DNA from: Septoria linicola
Lineage: Eukaryota > Ascomycota > Dothideomycetes > Mycosphaerellales > Mycosphaerellaceae
Reading direction: 5' to 3'
DNA: 64,000 nt
Assembly: GCA_024114885.1 (NCBI GenBank)
Contig: CP099419.1
Span: forward strand, 2,046,001 to 2,110,000
Within the stretch, counting starts at the first letter, position 1, and each line of letters starts with the position of its first letter. Under the pieces are notes generated by a model. It had not been told where the DNA came from and made no database searches. It worked only from the letters and a program-made list of their open reading frames with translations. A program made the position numbers and the translations under genes. Below, one piece after another: positions 55,511 through 64,000 of this stretch.

Positions 55511-58500
55511 TCAATACCCTTCAATCGGACCTTGCCACGGCTCTTCCAGCACAGGCTCGTCAACCATCTCTTCTTCCCGCACAAGCTCCATCTTCTCCAG
55601 CTCGCGTGTAAAGTAGTCCATTTCCTCGTCCAGCATCCCCTTTTCCACCCCCATCACATCCGGAAAGGTTCTGACATTCCACCAATGTGTGAGCGCGCGC
55701 AGACTCTGCTCCAATGGTAGTGCATCCTCCACGGTGCCATCGACGTCGCCAACACATGCACCGCCCATTCCGCCACCGCCGCCAGATAGCCAGTCGTCTC
55801 GCAGCTCGGCTGGGACGGACAGCCACACAGCTGTGATGATTTTCATGTTCCCCTGGCGCCATTTTCGCCCGCAGAATGGGACCTGAGACTTGAAGAGCTT
55901 GAGCGTATAGTAGCGAAGCATTTGGACTGGGATCTTGAGCGTCTTTTTGAGGTGGTTGGAGCTTTTGTAGCTGACTAGAAGCAGCGCTCGATGTGTCTTG
56001 CGTCTGGTGACTTTCTGCAGCACGCGAAGATAGTTGATGGCGCTGAACACGTTTCGGTACGAGTAGTTCTTTAGCGGCGTTGCTGGGAGTGGTGTTTGCG
56101 GGTAGCCCAGCTCATCGATCTCGGGTGGATGCGTGAAGTCGGGAGTGTCAATAGTTGGTGACAGGACTTGTTCTTCCCGCTTCAGCTTGATGGGTGGAGG
56201 CGCAGCCTCGTCTTCGGACTCCTCAGCGGCGTCGGGCTCCTCTGCTGAAACCTTCGGCGGACCTCTACGCGAAGCAGCTTGGCAGAAATAGAAGAAGTTG
56301 CGATCCTCTCGCTCCAACCTGAAATGACATGCCCGGCCGGTCTCTTGCGTCTGCCATAGCTTGAGGATCAGAGGCACGTAATTCGAGTCCAGCAGAAGCT
56401 GCGTCATGTATTCATACTGCAAGATGTGCGAGACCTTGAACCACTTCAGGAGCAAGAGGAGGATCGCGCTCAATGCTTTCGCTGCAATCTCCTGTGACCG
56501 CTGCTTGTCAAGTTCTTCCATCGTGTTCTCGATGCCATCTGCATGACCGTTGATACCAATTTCCATGGGTCTCGTTCCGTTCATGCCATTTGTATCATTG
56601 AACTGGATACCAGCTTGTAGACCGTTCTGACCATTACCCTTAGTAACGAGGTCGGTCACGTTCTGCAAGACAGCCTTCAGTAGAACAATCACGACACTCT
56701 GCAAGTGCGGAAGTGAATCGTGATAGTACTCGTTGACCTTCGCGAGCTGCCGTTGCTCGTCTGTCTGAGCAATGGGCTTCCCTTGCTCCGCCATTTGTTC
56801 CGGTTTCGGCTTGGGCAGCAACTCAAAGTCGTCGACGTCCATGTTATCGTCCTCGCTCGGTTTCTTCCATCCCCTCTCTTGCTTCATGTAATCGACTCGC
56901 GTCTCCCATAATTGCTTCATGGCCCGCGTCGCTCGCATGCGCTTAGCAAACAGCTCCGCCGCCTCTAGAATGCTAGTTGGGATGTCCGCACCTTCCCACC
57001 TCCTCCCAACCAGGGCGTCCTGCAATTCGGTGCTCCCTTTACCGCCGAGATCATTACTACTAGAATCAAGGGGCGGGTACAAGAACGGGAACATTTGATT
57101 CGTCTGATAGTTCTGCTTCTTTCCAGCCTTGCCAGGTCCTGCGGGCGAAGGCGGCGGTGAAGGCGCAGGGGTTGCTATGTGCACAGGCTGATGCATGATC
57201 GACGCTGTGCCCACAGATGGAGCTCCAGCGAAAGCTGCATCGGACATGGAGACATAGCTCGGGCGGCGGTGTTTGAGCGGCGGTAGTATGCTATTGTTTT
57301 CAGGCTCTAGTGGGAACAGTGGTGGAGGAGGATGGTAAGCTGGATATTTCGAACCAATCTCCTGGCGGAATAGATGGTAGTCCAATGGTGAAGCAGTAAT
57401 CAGTGGCTGGCCACGGCTGTCTTTCTCTTCTCCACGCGTCTCTCTGAGCGAGGCCTTTACCTTCTCAACCTCCTGAATGCCACCTATGGATACCAGCACA
57501 GTCTTCCACGCAAGCAGCAGCATCTTGGTGAGCGGAATTGGAGCATTCTCATCCCATCGCAGCTTGGCTACAATTCTGGTGAGGTAGTTTAGCAAGTTCG
57601 GATCCAAGGCTACAAGATCAGCTTTGATCTTCTGCGCGTTGCCTGCAGCTCTCGACACCTCCACGAAGAGATACATAAGCGTCAAACAACACCAGAGGTC
57701 TATGCTCTCGTCTCCACGCCGTGTCTGGGACTCGTTGCGAGAAGAGATTTCGGGTGCCGGATTCTGAAAATCCCGATCACATATGCGTTGCAGTGTATTG
57801 AATATGGCGCCCAGACCCTCGCTGGAGTGCAGAGTATCGATCATGGCGACGATCCACTGTACCTGCAAGCTCGACGATTCGTATTCGTCAAGTCTCGAGC
57901 CTCCCAGCTTGCTGTTCGGAAACATGTCTTCCAGTGCACAGCCTTCCTGTCGCCCTGCCGTCTCCTCCCATACCCCGAGAGCCACATAGGTCAATATTGT
58001 GAGAGCCTTGGTCACGTCGTCTTGCGGCGCATCTTTGTTTTGCAGAATCTGAATCCAAGTCTTGACGAAGACCCTTCGCGCATCCTCGGTCACATCTAGC
58101 CAGTCCTTCACACCCTCTCTGTCCGCCCTCCACTCGTTATTGAATGTAGATTGGCATTTGCGGAGCTTGGCTGCTTCCTCCTCGCTGTAGCTGAACCACT
58201 CTTCCAGCTCGACTGGGAACGACTGGGCATCGTGGTAGTCGAAGTCGTACACCTTTTCATCCTCTAGCAACTGCTGTTTCTGTGGTAGTTGAGCGTTGGG
58301 GAAGGTGCTCCGAATCCGCTTCAGATCGGCGAGGGTGAGACTGTCGGGGGGCTCTTGGACCAAATCTGGCGGCTCTGAGGGCTGTCCAGGCGGTGCGGGC
58401 GGAGGCTGCGCGGGAGGAGGATTCGAGGGTTCGCGTGTGAGCGGTGGACGTGATGCTGCAGCGGGCACAGCAGCTCGTGAGGCTGGCAGCGCAGGTTTTG

Positions 58501-58666
58501 CAGTAGGATCAACTCCCTCAAGTACAATCTCCGCTTCTGCTGTGTCGATGGGTGCTGTCACTGCCACTCCGACTCCATCACCTGCGTCTTGCTCGTTCTC
58601 GATCGGCCGCAGCGTGGGACTGGCCTCGCCCGCCTTGGGCAACTGTGGATTTTCCACCTCGTCCAT
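55511..58666 (-). CDS. STRIPAK complex subunit Far11/HAM-2 (STRIP-type)
   Basis: A single exon of 1,051 residues. The first 115 residues are Pro/Ala-rich. The N1221 region begins near KVYDFDYHDAQSFPVELEEW (about 138) and runs to about 400, all helical. A linker with Pro-rich stretches (HIATPAPSPPPSPAGPG) leads to the DUF3402 region from about 570 to 1,000. Conserved stretches there include AKALSAILLLLLKWFKVSHI, YEYMTQLLLDSNYVPLILKL and SYRNVFSAINYLRVLQKV. Animals call it STRIP1/2, yeast Far11 and Neurospora HAM-2. The complex joins protein phosphatase 2A to kinases, and in filamentous fungi it is required for hyphal fusion and fruiting. An acidic tail ends the protein. Confidence 0.93.
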   Translation of the reverse strand: MDEVENPQLPKAGEASPTLRPIENEQDAGDGVGVAVTAPIDTAEAEIVLEGVDPTAKPALPASRAAVPAAASRPPLTREPSNPPPAQPPPAPPGQPSEPPDLVQEPPDSLTLADLKRIRSTFPNAQLPQKQQLLEDEKVYDFDYHDAQSFPVELEEWFSYSEEEAAKLRKCQSTFNNEWRADREGVKDWLDVTEDARRVFVKTWIQILQNKDAPQDDVTKALTILTYVALGVWEETAGRQEGCALEDMFPNSKLGGSRLDEYESSSLQVQWIVAMIDTLHSSEGLGAIFNTLQRICDRDFQNPAPEISSRNESQTRRGDESIDLWCCLTLMYLFVEVSRAAGNAQKIKADLVALDPNLLNYLTRIVAKLRWDENAPIPLTKMLLLAWKTVLVSIGGIQEVEKVKASLRETRGEEKDSRGQPLITASPLDYHLFRQEIGSKYPAYHPPPPLFPLEPENNSILPPLKHRRPSYVSMSDAAFAGAPSVGTASIMHQPVHIATPAPSPPPSPAGPGKAGKKQNYQTNQMFPFLYPPLDSSSNDLGGKGSTELQDALVGRRWEGADIPTSILEAAELFAKRMRATRAMKQLWETRVDYMKQERGWKKPSEDDNMDVDDFELLPKPKPEQMAEQGKPIAQTDEQRQLAKVNEYYHDSLPHLQSVVIVLLKAVLQNVTDLVTKGNGQNGLQAGIQFNDTNGMNGTRPMEIGINGHADGIENTMEELDKQRSQEIAAKALSAILLLLLKWFKVSHILQYEYMTQLLLDSNYVPLILKLWQTQETGRACHFRLEREDRNFFYFCQAASRRGPPKVSAEEPDAAEESEDEAAPPPIKLKREEQVLSPTIDTPDFTHPPEIDELGYPQTPLPATPLKNYSYRNVFSAINYLRVLQKVTRRKTHRALLLVSYKSSNHLKKTLKIPVQMLRYYTLKLFKSQVPFCGRKWRQGNMKIITAVWLSVPAELRDDWLSGGGGGMGGACVGDVDGTVEDALPLEQSLRALTHWWNVRTFPDVMGVEKGMLDEEMDYFTRELEKMELVREEEMVDEPVLEEPWQGPIEGY

Positions 58667-59538
58667 GTTGGCGGATGTGCAATTTCGTGAGATTTAGAGC
58701 GGCCGCGTGAAGCGGGACAGAAGTGTTTCACGCCATTGCATACCTCCAAGCAGTGTTGCTGGACGAATGCTTCGAGGTGAGGCTATCCCATGATTGATAG
58801 GGCTATTAAGTTAACTACTTTGTGTGGGACACTGTGGATTGTGGACGGCCCAAAACCTACATACAGACAACAAGACTTCCACTGCAACATGTCCTAATCC
58901 CGTCCTGCACTTCCACGCGCATAACTCTTACCTGTGATTGTCTCCTGCGCTCAGTACGATGGAGACATTGTTTGTTGACGATACGTTATCTCATCGATGA
59001 CCTGCCACCAGATTGTCCACCGTGCAAGCACAAGTTCAACCATCACCATCAAGAGCAAGGTCTGCGAAGACGCCTCATGATTACAAGATGCTTCATGCCG
59101 GCGCACTGATCACGGCGACGAGACCTGCGTTACCGGCTCGAGTCTGCACACCTGCACCAGGTTTGCAAGCCTGGACCGAGTTTTGCAGCCTGGCCTGGCC
59201 GAAATTTTGGTAGAAAGCGTCAAGATGAAACATCGCCAAAAGAGATGATGCAAAATCCGTTGCTACTACGCTTCGTGGCTGCACAGATCCTAGGCTGCTC
59301 CGCGATGAGCGACCACCTCTATGGCCGAGCCAGACTCCATCCACATCTACTTGAGTGCCCAACATACAGTTGATGATGTACTTCATATACTCGTCCTTAC
59401 AGGTGGGGTGGGACATGTGCCCAACTGGACATTTCTCCTTTGGCTATAAGACCACCTAGATTTCCCACTTGGTGACTTCGTTCCCAGTGCTGTTGCAGTT
59501 ACCATCCTCCCAGTCTACGATACGCTCATTTGAACAGC
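58667..59538. other. Divergent intergenic region upstream of the expansin-like gene
   Basis: About 870 bases between the Far11 start and the expansin-like start. Apart from the TATA-like element at 59,445 nothing specific is recognised. Confidence 0.5.
59445..59450 (+). promoter_or_regulatory. TATA-like element of the expansin-like gene
   Basis: TATAAG, within GGCTATAAGACC, lies 94 bp before the ATG at 59,539, a reasonable distance for a strongly regulated secreted-protein gene. The housekeeping genes in the window show no such clear box. It is a sequence match only. Confidence 0.4.
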
Positions 59539-60400
59539 ATGTTGTCCTTCATCATCGTGGCCGCCTTTGGCGTGGCATCTGCAGCATTGCAAGGAGAGGC
59601 TACTTTCTATGGAGGAAACACCAATGGCGGGATGTGCTCGTTCAGCACGCACACTCTCCCAAAAGGAATCTATGGCACAGCGCTTTCGGACAGCAACTGG
59701 GATGGTAGTGCGGCCTGCGGTGCTTGTGTCCAGGTCACTGGGCCGGACGGCAAGACGAAGATCACCGCCATGGTAGGATCTTGGTATGTGCGGCATCTGG
59801 TACAGTGCTGATTTCTTCTAGGTCACTGATCAGTGCCCTGGCTGTGGCAAGAACCACCTCGATCTCTACGAGGATGCATTTACCAAGCTTGCCGCCAAGA
59901 GCAAGGGAGTAATCAACGTCAACTGGGACTTCGTCGAATGTCCAATCACAGTCAGTATACCAATTTGACGACACCCGGGCTTTTCACTTGCTGATCTTCA
60001 TCCCTCTGCTCAGTCACCTCTCCAAATTCGCATGAAAGAGGGAGTTTCCGCGTACTGGTTCTCCGCCCAGGTCGTCAATGCTAACAAGGTAGGTGGCTCG
60101 TAACACGTCTCTTGAGAATCCAGCTAACACTGCAACAGCGCGTGGCAACACTGCAGTACAGCACTGATGGCGGAAAGACTTGGAAGGGCGGACTCACTCG
60201 CAAACCTTACAACTTCTTCGAGTTATCGTCTGGCACGGGCTCGAACACAGTGGCTGTACGAGCTGAGAGCGAAGACGGTGACCGGGTAGTCGTGAAGAAC
60301 GTGGCAGTGACTGGCGGTAACTTGGTTAGTGGACAACCTCTCTCTGGAGGCGCTGAATCTCTCTAACAGGTTTTAGGTTACCGGAACAGGCAACTTCTAA
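59539..60400 (+). CDS. Secreted expansin-like protein
   Basis: Five exons (59,539-59,772, 59,822-59,950, 60,014-60,088, 60,139-60,324 and 60,377-60,400) encode 215 residues. Every intron is phase 0. The signal peptide MLSFIIVAAFGVASA is followed by ALQGEATFYGGNTNGGMCSF, the start of a GH45-like double-psi barrel. The barrel continues with ACGACVQVTGPDG and VTDQCPGCGKNHLDLYEDAF, including the Asp and H-x-D positions of expansins. The second half (LQYSTDGGKTWKGGLTRKPY and following) resembles a CBM63-type module. Expansins loosen cellulose without hydrolysis. If the last intron is retained the protein ends VSGQPLSGGAESL instead of VTGTGNF. Confidence 0.9.
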
Positions 60401-61150
60401 GCCTGGAATTAGGAATTGAAGATGAAGGCAGAATGCTAGTCGAAATGTTGAGCATTCCTACATGTGCGTGAGGAGCCACGGTGAAATCAGCCGAGGAGAT
60501 CGAACACTTGAATATCTTTGTTATCGTATGTCTTCTACACAGTCTTGAGTTTCCAGCTGCAAACGTCTTGTGGCTCGAGACGCTCCAGACCGAGTGTAAA
60601 CAATCTACACACCACCAGCGGACGGATCTTGCCGCTCAGTGCGCCCTCAACCGGCCTGTGATCGCGAAGTCCTTCGCAAGACATGAAAGAACACATACCT
60701 TCCAGACATAGTGGCGTTGTCGAATGCCGGAACGCTCATGCATCTGAATAGCATGCTCGCAGTGTTTGTGACTGAGGCTATCCGGTAACACAGAGCAGAG
60801 CATTGTGTTTCCTGTTAGCCGAGGATCATGTCGAGAGATATTCTTGTGATTTCAGGCATCTTAAGTGAGAACAGTCCTCTATAGTGTGTCAAAGGATGGA
60901 TCCAATTGTGACCTGGGAAGTGAAGTAGCCATAACGCCCTCAAGCTGTGGCATGAAATAGAGCAATAGAGACATGGACAACAGAGCAATGCTGTTGTCTT
61001 CAACAAGCACAGACACATAATAGCATCACGTGAGAGAATTTGCCTTGGCCCCGTGAATCGCCGACGGAAGCTGCAAGATTGAGCTGTCTTCTCCTCGACT
61101 ATCCTGCTGACTACATCTCCCCTCCACATCACCTTTCCATCACCGCAAAG
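60401..61150. other. Intergenic region upstream of ATP synthase beta
   Basis: About 750 bases. No gene is supported. The 100 bases before 61,151 are pyrimidine-rich, as is common for highly expressed fungal genes. Confidence 0.5.
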
Positions 61151-63073
61151 ATGCTGAAGAAGTGAGTGCGACACGGAAAACCTCGTGCTGCAGCCATTGG
61201 AGCTCCAAACTGACCCATTCCAGCGGCATCGCCAGGTCGCTGCGCGCGAGCGCTTTCCGTCCTGCTCTTCGCCAACAGGCCCTCAAGCCAAAGACCTTTG
61301 TGCCTGCCATCTCACAGCGCTTCGCCTCGAGCGACGCTGCCCGTGATGGCAAGATTCACGCGGTCATTGGTGCCGTCGTTGACGGTATGCGCGCTCCGCA
61401 AGCCACGGGAAAAGCTCTGCCGAGCCCGAACATCCACTGACCTCCGACCGCAGTCAAGTTCCCAACCGAACAGCTCCCAGCTATTTTCAACGCTCTCGAG
61501 ACGACAAACGGAGACCAGAAGCTGATTCTCGAGGTTTCGGTACGTGGATGATGGAGAGTTGGGATACCCGCCACAACGCGGCGCTAATGCGGCGACAGCA
61601 ACATTTGGGAGAGAACGTCGTGCGATGCATTGCCATGGACGGAACCGAGGGTCTCGTCCGTGGACAAAAGGCCACCGACTCTGGCAACCCAATCCTGATC
61701 CCAGTCGGCCCAGGTACGCTCGGCCGTATCATGAACGTCACTGGTGACCCAATCGACGAGCGTGGACCGATCAAGCACGAGAAGAAGCTGCCTATTCACC
61801 AGGAGCCTCCGGAGTTCGTCGACCAGTCCACCTCTGCTGAGGTGCTCGTCACTGGTATCAAGGTCGTGGACCTGCTCGCCCCATACGCCCGTGGTGGTAA
61901 GATTGGTCTCTTCGGTGGTGCCGGTGTCGGCAAGACCGTGTTCATCCAGGAGCTTATCGTACGTGTTATGCCTGCCAGGAAAGTGCTGCGAGTACTAACA
62001 TGCCCCTCAGAACAACATCGCAAAGGCCCACGGTGGTTACTCCGTCTTCACTGGTGTCGGTGAGCGTACCCGTGAGGGTAACGACTTGTACCACGAAATG
62101 CAGGAGACCGGTGTCATCCAGCTCGATGGCGAGTCCAAGGTCGCCCTTGTGTTCGGACAGATGAACGAGCCTCCGGGAGCCCGTGCCCGTGTTGCGCTGA
62201 CTGGGTAAGATCTTACATTCACTTACACTCTACACACTTGGCCACATGCTAACCAACCGCAAAGGCTTACGGTAGCCGAGTATTTCCGCGACGAAGAAGG
62301 CCAAGATGGTACGTTCCTCGCCTTCAATTGCTCATTTTTGTGACAAAAGGATCGGACGGACAACTGACTAAAATACCACAGTGCTTCTTTTCATCGACAA
62401 CATCTTCCGTTTCACCCAGGCTGGTGCTGAGGTGTCTGCTCTGCTTGGTCGTATCCCATCTGCCGTCGGATACCAGCCAACGCTTGCCATCGACATGGGT
62501 GGTATGCAAGAGCGTATCACAACCACCAAGAAGGGATCCATCACATCTGTCCAGGCCGTGTACGTGCCCGCTGATGATTTGACTGATCCTGCTCCTGCCA
62601 CCACCTTCGCCCATTTGGACGCCACAACTGTGCTTTCCCGTGGTATCTCCGAGTTGGGTATCTACCCAGCCGTCGACCCTCTCGATTCCGCCTCCCGTAT
62701 GCTTGACCCACGTATCATCGGACAAGACCACTACGACACTGCCTTGAAGGTGCAGCAAATGCTCCAGGAGTACAAGTCTCTCCAGGATATCATTGCTATT
62801 CTGGGTATGGACGAACTTTCGGAACAGGACAAGCTTACCGTCGAGCGTGCCCGTAAGATCCAGCGTTTCCTGAGCCAGCCTTTCACTGTCGCACAGGTTT
62901 TCACTGGTATTGAGGGCAAGCTTGTCGACCTCAAGGAGACCATCAGCTCTTTCAAGAAGATCATGGAGGGTGAGGGTGATGAGCTCCCAGAAGGTGCTTT
63001 CTACATGGTTGGCAACTTTGCCGATGCACAGGAGAAGGGCAAGAAGATCTTGGCAGACCTCGAGAAGTCATAG
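61151..63073 (+). CDS. atp2: Mitochondrial F1Fo ATP synthase subunit beta
   Basis: Seven exons: 61,151-61,161, 61,224-61,384, 61,454-61,539, 61,599-61,958, 62,011-62,204, 62,265-62,308 and 62,382-63,073. They encode 515 residues (yeast 511). The first exon is only 11 bases. The Arg/Ala-rich start up to about residue 45 (ARSLRASAFRPALRQQ, then ISQRFASS) is the mitochondrial presequence. The Walker A motif GGAGVGKT and Walker B LLFIDNIFRFTQAG are present, as are GERTREGNDLYHEM, the catalytic-site loop around ALVFGQMNEPPGARARV, and the DELSEQDKL stretch. Intron 4 contains a perfect TACTAAC branch point at 61,993-61,999. The subunit carries the catalytic nucleotide sites that make ATP in the mitochondrial matrix. 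Confidence 0.98.
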
Positions 63074-63383
63074 ATGGCTTGAGGTTCCGGAACGAATGAA
63101 TGATCGAGCTCTCTAGCGCTCTACTTGTACAGATTACAAGCGCCAGAGGAGAGCAAGATCTTACTAGAGTCGCCTGTAACCGTAGATCTTCGAAAGCGTT
63201 TCCTTTGTCGATATGACCTTTTGACCTGTGTACACATACTAAACTACAGCGTGCACTGGATAACTCAACGACGACCTTCGTAGATCGAGCAGCCACAGGG
63301 CTTCGCGTGACACTAGAAGGCACTCTTCAGGATCGGTATGACTACAAGATCTGCAGATGTCTGCTACCACCCCTATCTCCGTT
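63074..63383. other. Intergenic region between convergent genes
   Basis: About 310 bases with the 3' ends of atp2 and the GIY-YIG-like gene. No other feature is recognised. Confidence 0.5.
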
Positions 63384-64000
63384 CTACGACGCCGAGGCTG
63401 AGGCAGGCTGCGCGAATATCACCATTGTTTGCGCCGTTAGTCCCCGCGAGAGACCGTCCATGCGAGGCCAGAGGAGATGTTGTTCGATGTACCGGTTCGT
63501 ATACATAGGAACGACAGCGTGGAGGAGAACGGAGAAGGTAGCTTCTACGCCCAGGATAAGCCCTCTTGCTCGCGGGACGATGCCACTAGGGGGGATTGGT
63601 GTAGACGCCAAGATGCCGATATGAGATAGAGAATAGCCATTCTTGAAGGCCCGGGCAACAAACTTCGGAAGGGATGATGAGGAGGAGTCAGAAGATCGGT
63701 AGGTCTGAGTACGACCGATCAGTCCTACATCGACAGAAGTGCCACTCCCAATGTAGATGAGCGGCTTTTCTCCCTTCCTCCTCAAAACGTAGAACGTACG
63801 CTCCCTAAGTGTCGCGTTCATGTCCTGGAAGAGTGAGGAAGTCCTTGAAAGCTAGTGGGTTGGCAAATGAGAGGACGGTCTCGATCTCAGGTGATAGTGA
63901 GAGAGAACTTGCATCTGCAGTGCTGAGGATTTTCGTTGGATCTCCCAGTACAAGCTCGAAGTCGGGATTGATGTAGTAGCCAGAGGCATTGTTATTCACG
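63384..64000 (-). pseudogene. GIY-YIG-like fungal protein, partial, with a frame break
   Basis: The coding sequence enters from the right edge on the minus strand, reading INPDFELVLGDPTKILSTAD to FANPLAFKDFLTLP, then hits a stop at 63,805. From about 63,825 another frame continues (DMNATLRERTFYVLRRKGEK, PLIYIGSGTSVDVGLIGR, YSLSHIGILASTPIP) to a stop at 63,384. The two frames join naturally if one G is extra in the GG at 63,824-63,825; alternatively a polypyrimidine-CCAG acceptor there marks an intron. The F-Y-V-L ... Y-I-G-S-G spacing resembles a GIY-YIG nuclease core. I recall related uncharacterised families in Mycosphaerellaceae. No ATG is in the window, so the gene starts beyond it. Confidence 0.55.

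Noticed and set aside
14761..64000. tRNA genes
   Set aside because: Visual scan for B-box sequences (GGTTCGAnTCC type) on both strands gave no convincing cloverleaf; a tRNAscan run would be decisive.

Overview
The window looks like part of a filamentous ascomycete chromosome, most likely a Dothideomycete of the Mycosphaerellales/Capnodiales type. The evidence is intron-containing genes with short GT-AG introns (mostly 44-69 bp), typical fungal families (Chs7-like, STRIPAK Far11/HAM-2, LOG-like, fungal expansin) and a block of AT-rich, CpA/TpG-poor DNA typical of repeat-induced point mutation (RIP). The order-level placement is inference from remembered gene families, not from a search.

Region 1 (1 to about 14,760) is a gene-free, RIP-degraded nest of transposons. 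A minus-strand Copia copy (1-3,020) is cut by the window edge. A plus-strand Copia copy (3,301-3,983 and 10,742-13,028) is split by a structurally complete Gypsy element (3,984-10,741, minus strand). The Gypsy has 172-bp LTRs, the target-site duplication GAATA and a degraded chromodomain, so it is chromovirus-like. Inverted repeats of about 280 bp flank 3,301-13,028. A further degraded unit of unknown type fills about 13,310-14,760. Composition changes abruptly near 14,760.

Region 2 (14,760-27,600) holds a DUF4211 protein, an M3 metallopeptidase with a possible membrane anchor, an F-box-like protein, a mitochondrial thioredoxin-like protein, a cysteine-rich two-exon gene, a frameshifted F-box-like gene, and two convergent small cysteine-rich ORFs that share one cysteine layout.

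Region 3 (27,600-47,500) is a conserved housekeeping block. It contains a Pumilio-family RNA-binding protein, the second-largest subunit of RNA polymerase III, an RS/RGG-rich protein, the SF3b subunit Cus1/SF3B2, a large chromodomain protein with three CCCH fingers, and a Chs7-like membrane protein.

Region 4 (47,500-64,000) holds a dynamin-like large GTPase, a Rab GTPase, a LOG-family protein, the STRIPAK subunit Far11/HAM-2, a secreted expansin-like protein, mitochondrial ATP synthase beta, and a GIY-YIG-like gene with a frame break that runs off the right edge. The genes do not form an obvious pathway cluster. Common themes are RNA metabolism (Puf, RPC2, SF3B2, RS protein), chromatin (DUF4211, chromodomain protein) and the cell wall (Chs7-like, expansin).
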